DNA from: SAR324 cluster bacterium
Lineage (GTDB): Bacteria; SAR324; XYD2-FULL-50-16
NCBI GenBank assembly: GCA_002401295.1
Contig: NVSR01000013.1
Location: 1-12,220, forward strand
Reading direction: 5' to 3'
DNA: 12,220 bases
Shown here: positions 1-5,123 of the stretch, piece by piece
Numbering within the stretch: position 1 is the stretch's first letter
Layout: every line of letters begins with the position of its first letter
Translations under genes and position numbers: made by a program
Notes under the pieces: model-generated
Databases searched by the model: none
Seen by the model: the letters and a program-made list of their open reading frames with translations, nothing else
What the model was told of the DNA's origin: nothing

Positions 1-440
1 CGACTATCGTCCGTCGCTTTCTTGGGGTTGGACTTACCAAAACCCATGACTTTATTACCACCTTGCATTTGGCGCATGAAAAAGACCCAAACACCAATGA
101 TGAGAATGATGGGCAACCATGAGCTGATGATGGCAAAAAACAGGCCTGAGCTCTCTGGAGGCTCTATGCGAAAATGGACTCCCCGTTCATAGAGAATAGG
201 GACTAAATCCTGATAATATCTAGGAATCGTTGTGGAAAAAATTTCCTGATTATTAGTACTACCCTTTACTTGGTTTCCCTTGATGAGGACATCCGTAACT
301 TGTCCACTTTCAACTACATTGAGAAACTGAGAAAATGGAATCTCCTTACCAGGCTGAGTCCCGGCAGAAAATGTATAAAGCAGGATAATTCCAAGAATGA
401 TCGAACTAAGGATCAATAGATTTTTAGGGACTGGTTGCAT
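1..440 (-). CDS. ftsH: ATP-dependent zinc metalloprotease FtsH, N-terminal part (runs off window)
   Basis: FtsH is a membrane-anchored AAA+ protease that degrades misfolded membrane proteins and short-lived regulators. The 146 visible codons give the classic N-terminal layout: a short cytoplasmic start, a first membrane segment at about residues 7-25, an extracytoplasmic domain at about 28-100 (including the family-like stretch KEIPFSQFLNVVESGQV), and a second membrane segment at about 103-121. This is followed by the juxtamembrane motif MRQMQGGNKVMGFGKS that leads into the AAA module. The ATPase and HExxH protease parts lie outside the window. The frame is open with no frameshift. The ATG at 438-440 has a GAGG about 10 nt upstream and a strong promoter at 499-527. 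The gene diverges from the J-domain gene at 729. Identification is very secure; the coordinate at the window edge is artificial. Confidence 0.97.
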   Translation of the reverse strand, partial: MQPVPKNLLILSSIILGIILLYTFSAGTQPGKEIPFSQFLNVVESGQVTDVLIKGNQVKGSTNNQEIFSTTIPRYYQDLVPILYERGVHFRIEPPESSGLFFAIISSWLPIILIIGVWVFFMRQMQGGNKVMGFGKSNPKKATDDS

Positions 441-498
441 GAGATGAGGCCTCTATTAAATGCGGGTTCTTCGTATCTCTTATGAATCGGACCTATTG

Positions 499-527
499 AT
501 TCTAAAGCCATTTAATAAATTTTCCAA
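499..527 (-). promoter_or_regulatory. sigma70-type promoter for ftsH
   Basis: Read on the minus strand there is a -35 box TTGGAA (522-527), a 17-bp spacer and a -10 box TAGAAT (499-504). Transcription would begin near 492, giving a leader of about 50 nt before the ftsH ATG at 440. Box sequences and spacing are seen directly; function is inferred. The remaining 441-728 region holds no convincing gene, and I found no equally good promoter for the plus-strand gene at 729. Confidence 0.6.
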
Positions 528-728
528 GCGATATTTCCAGTTTTGATGATCCCTTTTTTTAAGGCGCTTTAGGAACTTGTAATACATAAGAAAAGGAGAG
601 AAAAACTTACACTAGCACTGTTTGTTTTTTTGCCTGCTTGTTGACCTTGATTACTGGAAATACCCGAAATGTTTCAAATGATCAAACAGCGCAGGTTATT
701 CCTGATCGAATAATATCTTGGGAAAATA

Positions 729-1175
729 ATGGATTTAAGTACTAGAGTGTTTCGCTTGATGAAGTCTCTTGCAGAAGAAGGAGTCGACTCCGTAGGAGGG
801 TTCTTCAATCAGGGAAAGACTATGATGGATGAAAGTCTAAACTCGTGGGAAGAAAGAGTAGAAAATAAGCAGAGAACAGCAGGTGGTAATGAAGAAAAAG
901 GGGGTCAGGAAAGATACAAAACAGAGTCTAATAGATCAACTAGTAGCAGTAAGGATGTACCGCAGGTAACAACTGATTTACAGCTTTTTGGACTCACACC
1001 ACCATCAAGCTTGGCTGAGCTTAAAAAGGCTAGGAATCGAGAAATCAAAAAGTACCATCCTGACCGATTTAGCAATGATCCGGAAAAATTGAAAACAGCG
1101 CAGGAAATTATGCAGATCTATAATGAGGTCTATGATCGCTTGCAGGATCATTATCGTCGGACAGAGGGGAAATAA
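729..1175 (+). CDS. small J-domain protein (DnaJ-like co-chaperone)
   Basis: This 148-residue soluble protein has a C-terminal J domain at about residues 84-142. The HPD signature that stimulates Hsp70 (DnaK) ATPase is intact at residues 110-112, within a lysine-rich helix II/loop (KKYHPDRFS), and helix III follows (AQEIMQIYNEVYDRL). The first 80 residues are charged and low in complexity, with no signal peptide and none of the Gly/Phe-rich or Cys-rich zinc regions of true DnaJ. It is therefore a J-domain-only (type III) co-chaperone, presumably recruiting DnaK to an unknown client through its N-terminus. The ATG at 729 has only a weak GGGA upstream (about 720-723). It is divergent from ftsH and convergent with rplL. 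The proximity to ftsH hints at a quality-control role, but this is inference. Confidence 0.85.
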   Translation: MDLSTRVFRLMKSLAEEGVDSVGGFFNQGKTMMDESLNSWEERVENKQRTAGGNEEKGGQERYKTESNRSTSSSKDVPQVTTDLQLFGLTPPSSLAELKKARNREIKKYHPDRFSNDPEKLKTAQEIMQIYNEVYDRLQDHYRRTEGK

Positions 1176-1183
1176 GGTAGGAA

Positions 1184-1207
1184 ACTGGTGATGTTGCCAT
1201 CACCAGT
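1184..1207. terminator. hairpin terminator between convergent J-domain gene and rplL
   Basis: A perfect 10-bp stem (ACTGGTGATG at 1184-1193, CATCACCAGT at 1198-1207) closes a TTGC loop. It lies 8 nt after the J-domain stop and 19 nt past the rplL stop. On the minus strand it is followed by a T-rich but interrupted stretch (TTTCCTACCTTATTT), and on the plus strand by no T run. It is therefore most likely the end of the rplJL transcript, possibly bidirectional. Confidence 0.7.
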
Positions 1208-1226
1208 CAACGCGGGCTAAGTTAGA

Positions 1227-1604
1227 TTACTTAACTACACATGTAGCGCCAACAGCTTGTAGCTTCTTAGCTGTTTCTTCAGCATCAGATTTCTCAACGC
1301 CTTCCTTGACTTTACAGTCAGCACCAGCACTTTCAACCAATACCTTAGCTTCTTTCAAGCCCAGGCCAGTAATAGCACGAACTTCTTTAATCACGTTGAT
1401 CTTCTTCTCACCGAAAGAAGTCATGACTACGTCAAATTCAGTTTGCTCAGCAGCAGCTTCAGCAGGAGCAGCAGCAGCAACGCCAACTGCAGCAGCAGCA
1501 CTTACGCCAAACTTGTCTTCCAGTTCCTTAACTAGCTCAGAAAGCTCAAGAACGGACATGCTAGAAATAAAATCAATCAGTTGGTCTTTTGTGATATCAG
1601 CCAT
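1227..1604 (-). CDS. rplL: 50S ribosomal protein L7/L12
   Basis: L7/L12 is the flexible stalk protein that recruits translation GTPases (EF-Tu, EF-G, IF2, RF3). The 125 residues match the family length. An N-terminal dimerisation and L10-binding helical domain covers about residues 3-32, an Ala/Glu/Pro hinge about 34-54, and the C-terminal factor-binding domain begins at about 56. The last contains the conserved stretch KKINVIKEVRAITGLGLKEA at 67-86. The ATG has a clear AGGAG ribosome binding site in the 24-bp gap after rplJ. Two cysteines in the C-terminal domain (C97, C122) are unusual for this protein. In most bacteria rpoB follows; here the operon ends at a hairpin and a convergent gene. 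Confidence 0.98.
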   Translation of the reverse strand: MADITKDQLIDFISSMSVLELSELVKELEDKFGVSAAAAVGVAAAAPAEAAAEQTEFDVVMTSFGEKKINVIKEVRAITGLGLKEAKVLVESAGADCKVKEGVEKSDAEETAKKLQAVGATCVVK

Positions 1605-1628
1605 TTGTTTCTCCTAAAATTTCTAAAA

Positions 1629-2156
1629 TTACTCTTTTGAATCGGCAACAGCTTGCAGTACACGTACGAAGCTAGCTGGAATCTCGTTAAGCACACGAGC
1701 GAAGTTTGTAATCGGAGCATTGAGCAAGAATAATAACTTGGCCAGGAGCTCGTCTCTGCTTGGCAGGTTACCTAAGGCTTCAACACCGGCGGCATCCAAC
1801 ATCACACCTGTTTCTCCAGTGACAAGGCCACCAGCGATCAGTTTGAGTTTTTCATTATCTTTGACTGCTTTGGTAATCACCTTGGGGGCAGCAGCAGCAT
1901 CTGTATCACTGTAAACGAAAGCTCTTGTCTTGACAAAGTAATCGGCTAGTCCTTCATAAGGCGTACCAGCAGCAGCTCTTTTGGCTAAAGAATTCTTCAG
2001 CACACGGAAGCGGCTACCTTGTGCATTAAGGTCTTTCCGTAACTTTGTCAGCTCTTCTACCGTGGTTCCTTGGTATTCAACCAAGACACCCGATACGGCG
2101 GAAGAAAAGATTTCGTTATACTCCTGGATCAATGCTTCTTTTTGAGATCGTTCCAC
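1629..2156 (-). CDS. rplJ: 50S ribosomal protein L10
   Basis: L10 anchors L7/L12 dimers to the ribosome at the GTPase-associated centre and represses its own mRNA. The 175 residues show the N-terminal rRNA-binding globular domain, with the family stretch YQGTTVEELTKLRKDLN and the RVLKNSLAKRA segment, then a long C-terminal helix (about 135-172) that carries L7/L12 dimers. Translation starts with GTG (2154-2156), supported by AGGAGA at 2162-2167 with suitable spacing. No in-frame ATG gives a better N-terminus. A terminator-like hairpin and a long structured leader lie directly upstream. The gene is in an operon with rplL. Confidence 0.97.
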   Translation of the reverse strand: MERSQKEALIQEYNEIFSSAVSGVLVEYQGTTVEELTKLRKDLNAQGSRFRVLKNSLAKRAAAGTPYEGLADYFVKTRAFVYSDTDAAAAPKVITKAVKDNEKLKLIAGGLVTGETGVMLDAAGVEALGNLPSRDELLAKLLFLLNAPITNFARVLNEIPASFVRVLQAVADSKE

Positions 2157-2168
2157 TGAGTTCTCCTG

Positions 2169-2204
2169 AAAAAATGATGTTAAAAGTTTCTTTTTCTTTT
2201 AACA
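2169..2204 (-). terminator. terminator-like hairpin (possible attenuator) upstream of rplJ
   Basis: On the minus strand a perfect 9-bp stem TGTTAAAAG / CTTTTAACA (2178-2204, 9-nt loop) is followed after three bases by TTTTTT (2169-2174). The T run ends two bases before AGGAGA, the rplJ ribosome binding site (2162-2167). The stem is AT-rich, so termination strength would be modest. The position suggests attenuation or translational gating of rplJL. Structure is seen; function is inferred. Confidence 0.5.
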
Positions 2205-2359
2205 GTTGCATGAAAAATGTAATACAACACGCTTTTCACGCTGATTGCTTTCCATTAGCACCAAATAACAAGAGTAATCCGAGGGGGAAATCAAAGAAAA
2301 GGAGACGAGATGTGGGGGAGACTATCCTACATAGAGTAAGGAGAGGTTTTCCATCACTA

Positions 2360-2395
2360 TCTCGGCGGGAATATTTAAGCCCTCAGGCTCCAGCT
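2360..2395 (-). promoter_or_regulatory. candidate L10-binding leader motif
   Basis: The minus strand reads GCCTGAGGG, then CTTAAATATT, then CCCGCCGAGAT. This resembles the conserved internal-loop core of L10 leaders, in which a UUAAAU loop is followed by a CC(U)GCCGAG segment and a CUGAGG strand lies opposite. It sits in the expected place, between rplA and rplJ. The match is from memory of the motif rather than a covariance search. Confidence 0.45.
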
Positions 2396-2413
2396 TTCTT
2401 CGATAACTCCGGC

Positions 2414-2435
2414 TTATACTTGAAATCAAGTATAA
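2414..2435. repeat. 22-bp inverted repeat in the rplJ leader
   Basis: Arms TTATACTTGA (2414-2423) and TCAAGTATAA (2426-2435) are perfect reverse complements around a 2-bp centre. It could be an RNA hairpin (with a strained loop) upstream of the L10-like motif, or a DNA operator or promoter element, since TATACT inside it resembles a -10 box on either strand. Confidence 0.6.
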
Positions 2436-2457
2436 TCGACGACAACTTGAGTGTCTT

Positions 2458-2493
2458 CCCGGACTGACGCCCGGGGTGCAATGTCAGCATTGC
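2458..2493 (-). other. tandem hairpins just downstream of rplA
   Basis: On the minus strand GCAATG-CTGA-CATTGC (2478-2493) forms a perfect 6-bp stem, and CCCGG / CCGGG (2458-2475) forms a second GC-rich stem with an 8-nt loop. Neither is followed by a T run, so they do not look like intrinsic terminators. They may protect the rplKA mRNA end or guide RNase processing between rplA and rplJ. Confidence 0.45.
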
Positions 2494-2511
2494 TTTATGA
2501 TCTTGAACTTC

Positions 2512-3204
2512 TTATTTGAAGTTGCTGATATCTATTTTAACACCTGGTCCCATTGTACTGGAAATAGAGATGTTTTTAATGTAGATACCTTTAGCCGTTG
2601 CTGGCTTCAACTTAACCAAACTCTCATAGAAGGACTGGATGTTTTCAGCCAATTTCTCTGAAGAAAAAGAGACTAGTCCTACTGTAGTTTGAACGTTCGC
2701 TCCTTTATCAGTTCGGAACTGAACTTGTCCTTGCTTGATCGTTTTTACGATTTCGCCAACATTTTGTGTAACGGTTCCAACTTTGGGGTTAGGCATCAGT
2801 CCTCTTGGTCCCAAAACGCGACCAATGCGCCCAACAACTGCCATCATATCAGGAGTCGCTACAACTCGGTCAAATTCCAACCAACCAGATTGAATCTTAG
2901 CAACCAGTTCATCGGATCCGGCAAAATCAGCACCAGCTTCCAGGGCTTCTTTTTCCTTTTCACCACGAGCAAAAACAAGAACACGAACTTCCTTTCCTGT
3001 TCCATTGGGTAGAGAACAACTTCCCCGAACCATTTGGTCAGATTTCCGTGGGTCAATGCCTAAACGGAAAGATACATCAACACGCTCTTCAAATTTGGCA
3101 GAAGAAAATTCTTGTACCAACTTGATTGCTTCCGTGAGCTCATATCTTTTTGTCGAGTCGATCTTTTTAGACCACTCTTTTGCTTTTTTTGACAGTTTTG
3201 CCAT
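2512..3204 (-). CDS. rplA: 50S ribosomal protein L1
   Basis: L1 forms the mobile stalk near the ribosomal E site and, in many bacteria, represses the L11-L1 mRNA by binding its leader. The 230 residues match the family length. The signature IGRVLGPRGLMPNPKVGTVT is intact near the middle of the protein, in domain II, and the C-terminal TAKGIYIKNISISSTMGPGV segment closes domain I. The ATG at 3202-3204 has an AGGAA ribosome binding site about 8 nt upstream. It follows rplK after 51 bp and is almost certainly co-transcribed with it. No unusual feature is seen. Confidence 0.98.
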   Translation of the reverse strand: MAKLSKKAKEWSKKIDSTKRYELTEAIKLVQEFSSAKFEERVDVSFRLGIDPRKSDQMVRGSCSLPNGTGKEVRVLVFARGEKEKEALEAGADFAGSDELVAKIQSGWLEFDRVVATPDMMAVVGRIGRVLGPRGLMPNPKVGTVTQNVGEIVKTIKQGQVQFRTDKGANVQTTVGLVSFSSEKLAENIQSFYESLVKLKPATAKGIYIKNISISSTMGPGVKIDISNFK

Positions 3205-3255
3205 CTGTAATTCCTAGGTTTATGACTTTAGGATAGCTTCTCGATTCCAGCCGAA

Positions 3256-3678
3256 TTAGGCTAGCTCGATTCCCATACTTTTAGCTGTTCCCCGGATCAT
3301 TTGCTTTGCAGCATCCAAGTCATAGCAGTTCAGGTCCGGCATTTTGATTTTAGCGATCTCTTCGAGTTGGGCATCAGTAATCTTACCAACTTTTTGCTTG
3401 TTGGGTTCTGGTGAGCCTTTCTCCAAGCCTAGAGCTTTCTTAATCAAGATGGGAGCGGGTGGTGTTTTGGTGATAAACGTAAAAGAGCGGTCAGAGTAGA
3501 CAGTAATCACCACTGGAATGATCATGCCATCCTGCTTTTGAGTCTTAGCGTTAAAACTCTTGCAGAATTCCATGATATTCACACCATGCTGTCCTAAAGC
3601 AGGCCCGATTGGGGGAGAAGGATTAGCTTTCCCCGCCGGTACTTGTAGCTTAATGTAACCTGTTATCTTCTTTGCCAT
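3256..3678 (-). CDS. rplK: 50S ribosomal protein L11
   Basis: L11 binds 23S rRNA in the GTPase-associated centre at the stalk base, and in bacteria that have RelA it helps sense uncharged tRNA. The 140 residues are typical. The N-terminal domain includes the proline-rich PSPPIGPALGQHGVNIMEFC segment (about 20-39), which matches the family's conserved hinge and thiostrepton-region prolines. The C-terminal RNA-binding domain ends in MPDLNCYDLDAAKQMIRGTA. The ATG at 3676-3678 has only a weak GAGAG ribosome binding site. The gene heads the rplKA pair, 123 bp after nusG, with a long hairpin in between that could be the L1 control site. Confidence 0.98.
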   Translation of the reverse strand: MAKKITGYIKLQVPAGKANPSPPIGPALGQHGVNIMEFCKSFNAKTQKQDGMIIPVVITVYSDRSFTFITKTPPAPILIKKALGLEKGSPEPNKQKVGKITDAQLEEIAKIKMPDLNCYDLDAAKQMIRGTAKSMGIELA

Positions 3679-3721
3679 GTTAAAACTCTCGGCTTTAAAA
3701 GTTACTATCTCAGATAAAAGA

Positions 3722-3778
3722 CATTCCAGTCCTGATAATCCCCGTCCAAGTCAACGGATTCAGGAGCAGTCTGGAATG
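3722..3778 (-). promoter_or_regulatory. long hairpin in nusG-rplK gap, candidate L1 autoregulatory site
   Basis: On the minus strand an outer 8-bp stem CATTCCAG / CTGGAATG (3771-3778 with 3722-3729) encloses an asymmetric loop. A second 6-bp stem TCCTGA / TCAGGA (3760-3765 with 3730-3735) encloses an inner ATCCGT / ACGG-GG-AT helix with a GG bulge. This is the known site for L1 feedback control of the L11-L1 mRNA. The stacked stems are seen directly; L1 binding is inferred from position and was not tested against the L1 motif. Confidence 0.5.
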
Positions 3779-3802
3779 GCATATCTTGTTTATTTTGCAC
3801 TA

Positions 3803-4360
3803 TTACTCGGTAATTCGAACTTTATCGTAACCAAGTTCCAAAGGTGTTGATCGTCCAAAGATACTGACAAGAACCGTCAACTTACTATGTTCCGAATCAA
3901 TAGACTCAATGATTCCATTAAAATCAGCAAAAGGACCTTCAGTGACAATCACTGTCTGACCAACTGAATAAGTGGAATCAATTTCCGCTTGTTTTACACC
4001 ACTCTCAATTTGACCACGAATTTCCTTGAGTTCATGCTCAGGTACCGGCATGGGGTTTTTTTGTTCGCCACCAACAAAGCCAGATACTTTTGGAATGCCT
4101 CGCAGCAAATGCCACAGGTCAGGAGTGAGGTTCATGCGGATGAGAATATAGCCAGGAAAATAAGTAACTTGGCTCTTTTTTCTCTTGCCCTGTTTCTTGG
4201 TGATAACTTCTTCAGCCGGAATGAAAATCTCTTCAACCAGATCAGCTTTGTTTTTCAGCTGAAGTTGCTCTTGGATCAACTGTTTAACTTTGTTCTCATA
4301 GCCAGCATAGGCTTGAAGAATATACCATTTGAAGTCTGTTTCAGGCATTTTACCTTCCAT
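3803..4360 (-). CDS. nusG: transcription termination/antitermination factor NusG
   Basis: NusG binds RNA polymerase at the clamp, modulates pausing, and links polymerase to Rho or to ribosomal protein S10. The 185 residues carry the NGN domain at about 10-115, with KWYILQAYAGYENKV at the start and the FPGYILIRM strand, and a C-terminal KOW domain at about 131-183 with the family-like VGQTVIVTEGPFADFNG. Two starts are possible: ATG at 4360, 3 nt after the secE stop, or an in-frame ATG at 4348 preceded by GGAAGG (4353-4358). The second has the better ribosome binding site and would give 181 residues starting MPETDFKWY. Co-transcribed with secE. Confidence 0.97.
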   Translation of the reverse strand: MEGKMPETDFKWYILQAYAGYENKVKQLIQEQLQLKNKADLVEEIFIPAEEVITKKQGKRKKSQVTYFPGYILIRMNLTPDLWHLLRGIPKVSGFVGGEQKNPMPVPEHELKEIRGQIESGVKQAEIDSTYSVGQTVIVTEGPFADFNGIIESIDSEHSKLTVLVSIFGRSTPLELGYDKVRITE

Positions 4361-4363
4361 TTG

Positions 4364-4549
4364 TTATCCGATGATCTGTTTAACCAGTTCTGATAACCCG
4401 ACATCAATGATTCCTAGAAAAACAGAAATAATTCCTGTAATCACCAACACAGCACCAGTCTGTTTGATGGTCTGTTCTCGGGTAGGCCAGGTTACCTTTT
4501 TGAACTCGTTACGAACATCCGAGAGGAAATTCTTGATTTTACCGAACAT
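4364..4549 (-). CDS. secE: preprotein translocase subunit SecE
   Basis: SecE clamps the two halves of SecY in the SecYEG inner-membrane translocon. The 61-residue protein is the short one-helix form common outside gamma-proteobacteria. It has an amphipathic N-terminal segment with the conserved core FLSDVRNEFKKVTWPTREQT (about 8-27), followed by a single membrane helix at about 33-52. No Shine-Dalgarno is visible before the ATG at 4547-4549; the upstream sequence is AT-rich. It lies 44 bp after tRNA-Trp and 3 bp before nusG, the usual secE-nusG arrangement. Confidence 0.96.
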   Translation of the reverse strand: MFGKIKNFLSDVRNEFKKVTWPTREQTIKQTGAVLVITGIISVFLGIIDVGLSELVKQIIG

Positions 4550-4584
4550 TATGTTTGCACAAAATCAAAGCAAGCTATTGCGTT

Positions 4585-4593
4585 AAAAAAAAA
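4585..4593 (-). other. T9 tract directly after tRNA-Trp CCA
   Basis: Nine consecutive T residues (minus strand) abut the encoded CCA of tRNA-Trp. The tRNA acceptor/T-arm fold plus U9 could act as a partial terminator or processing signal between the tRNA cluster and secE-nusG. There is no clear promoter in the 44 bp before secE, so read-through seems required. Confidence 0.4.
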
Positions 4594-4670
4594 TGGCAGG
4601 CCAGGGGGGATTCGAACCCACAACACCCGGTTTTGGAGACCGGTGCTCTACCAGTTGGAGCTACTGGCCT
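4594..4670 (-). tRNA. tRNA-Trp (anticodon CCA)
   Basis: The minus strand folds as a 77-nt tRNA with a perfect 7-bp acceptor (AGGCCAG / CTGGCCT), discriminator G and encoded CCA. The anticodon stem is CCGGT / ACCGG around loop CTCCAAA, which gives anticodon CCA for tryptophan. The T loop TTCGAAT is canonical, but the T stem GTGGG / CCCCC has a U50-C64 mismatch. Its 3' CCA is followed at once by nine T residues. It sits between rpmG (6-nt gap) and secE, its usual place. Confidence 0.97.
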
Positions 4671-4676
4671 AAATTT

Positions 4677-4826
4677 TTACTTGGTCTCTTTATGCATAGT
4701 ATGCTTTCGGTCGAACTTACAGTACTTAGACAGTTCCATTTTCGAAGGTTTTGCCTTCTTATTTCGTGTCTTACTGTAATTTCTACGCTTGCAAACTGTA
4801 CATTCGAGTTGAACAATGTCTCTCAT
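4677..4826 (-). CDS. rpmG: 50S ribosomal protein L33
   Basis: This 49-residue ORF is a large-subunit ribosomal protein located near the E site. It starts MRDIVQLECTVCKRRNYSKT and continues with the family pattern NKKAKPSKMELSKYCKFDRKHTMHKETK. It has three of the four zinc-ribbon positions: C9, C12 and C36, with Asp at position 39 where the Cys-containing form usually has its fourth Cys. The gene is packed between two tRNA genes: its ATG is 16 nt after the 3' end of tRNA-Thr(GGU) and its TAA ends 6 nt before tRNA-Trp. No Shine-Dalgarno is visible. tRNA processing on both sides would release a very short mRNA. The rpmG, tRNA-Trp, secE, nusG order is widespread and supports the call. Confidence 0.95.
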   Translation of the reverse strand: MRDIVQLECTVCKRRNYSKTRNKKAKPSKMELSKYCKFDRKHTMHKETK

Positions 4827-4842
4827 GATTAATCAGTCGCTG

Positions 4843-4918
4843 TGGTGCCTGAGAGCAGATTCGAACTGCCGACCTCTTCCTTACCAAGGAAGCGCTCTAC
4901 CGACTGAGCTACCCGGGC
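4843..4918 (-). tRNA. tRNA-Thr (anticodon GGU)
   Basis: This is a 76-nt cloverleaf with encoded CCA. The acceptor GCCCGGG / CTCAGGC contains one C4-A69 mismatch and one G-U pair. The D stem is GCTC / GAGC, the anticodon stem CTTCC / GGAAG closes loop TTGGTAA (anticodon GGT), and the T stem GGCAG / CTGCT closes TTCGAAT. The first three acceptor pairs (G-C, C-G, C-G) fit threonine identity. It is third in the cluster, directly upstream of rpmG. Confidence 0.96.
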
Positions 4919-4923
4919 ACAAT

Positions 4924-4939
4924 ATTGATATCCATCAAT
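4924..4939 (-). other. spacer hairpin between tRNA-Tyr and tRNA-Thr(GGU)
   Basis: ATTGAT and ATCAAT form a perfect 6-bp stem around a 4-nt loop in the 26-nt spacer. It may expose cleavage sites during tRNA maturation. Structure is seen; role is inferred. Confidence 0.35.
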
Positions 4940-4944
4940 TGAGA

Positions 4945-5029
4945 TGGTGGGGAGAGAAGGATTTGAACCTTCGAAGGCGAAGCCGTCAGATTTACAGTCT
5001 GATCCCTTTGGCCACTCGGGAATCTCCCC
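4945..5029 (-). tRNA. tRNA-Tyr (anticodon GUA)
   Basis: This is an 85-nt class II tRNA with a long variable arm and encoded CCA. The acceptor GGGGAGA / TCTCCCC is perfect. The anticodon stem CAGA / TCTG surrounds loop CTGTAAA with anticodon GTA. The D region reads TTCCCGAGTGGCCAAAGG, as is usual for tyrosine tRNAs, and the T loop is TTCAAAT. It is second in the cluster. Confidence 0.97.
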
Positions 5030-5047
5030 ATAACTCAAATATTACCC

Positions 5048-5123
5048 TGGTGCCGGCTGGAGGAATCGAACTCCCGACCTACTGATTACAAATCAGTTGC
5101 TCTACCAACTGAGCTAAGCCGGC
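5048..5123 (-). tRNA. tRNA-Thr (anticodon UGU)
   Basis: This is a 76-nt cloverleaf with encoded CCA. The acceptor GCCGGCT / AGCCGGC is perfect. The anticodon loop TTTGTAA gives anticodon TGT, closed by CTGAT / ATCAG. The T arm GGGAG / CTCCA closes TTCGATT, with G-A at one end of the stem. It is first in the cluster, about 16 nt downstream of the predicted transcription start. Confidence 0.96.

Larger units (their letters stand above)
2157..2511 (-). promoter_or_regulatory. long leader between rplA and rplJ (L10 autoregulatory region)
   Basis: These 355 bp hold no credible gene and several RNA structures on the minus strand. They include hairpins just after the rplA stop, a 22-bp near-perfect palindrome, a segment resembling the L10-binding leader motif, and a terminator-like hairpin just before the rplJ Shine-Dalgarno. 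A long L1-L10 intergenic leader with promoter and translational-control elements is known from E. coli and many other bacteria. Whether a promoter lies here is uncertain; a possible -10 TATACT sits in the palindrome, without a good -35. Confidence 0.7.

Noticed and set aside
480..587. 35-codon minus-strand ORF upstream of ftsH (begins MYYKFLKRL)
   Set aside because: It has no ribosome binding site, overlaps the good ftsH promoter at 499-527 and resembles no known family.
641..670. TTGACC-based promoter for the J-domain gene
   Set aside because: The -35 is good, but the matching -10 at 17-18 bp (CCGAAA or CGAAAT) is too poor to claim.
1306..1617. 103-codon Ala/Ser/Thr-rich plus-strand frame
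   Set aside because: This is the antisense shadow of rplL, produced by its Ala-rich hinge.
2045..2467. 140-codon plus-strand open frame across the rplJ start and leader
   Set aside because: It is antisense to rplJ, its composition has no recognisable protein character, and the region is explained by the rplJ leader structures.
4555..5085. Several plus- and minus-strand open frames through the tRNA cluster
   Set aside because: They translate tRNA genes and the antisense of rpmG; the cloverleaf folds and the L33 frame explain the sequence.
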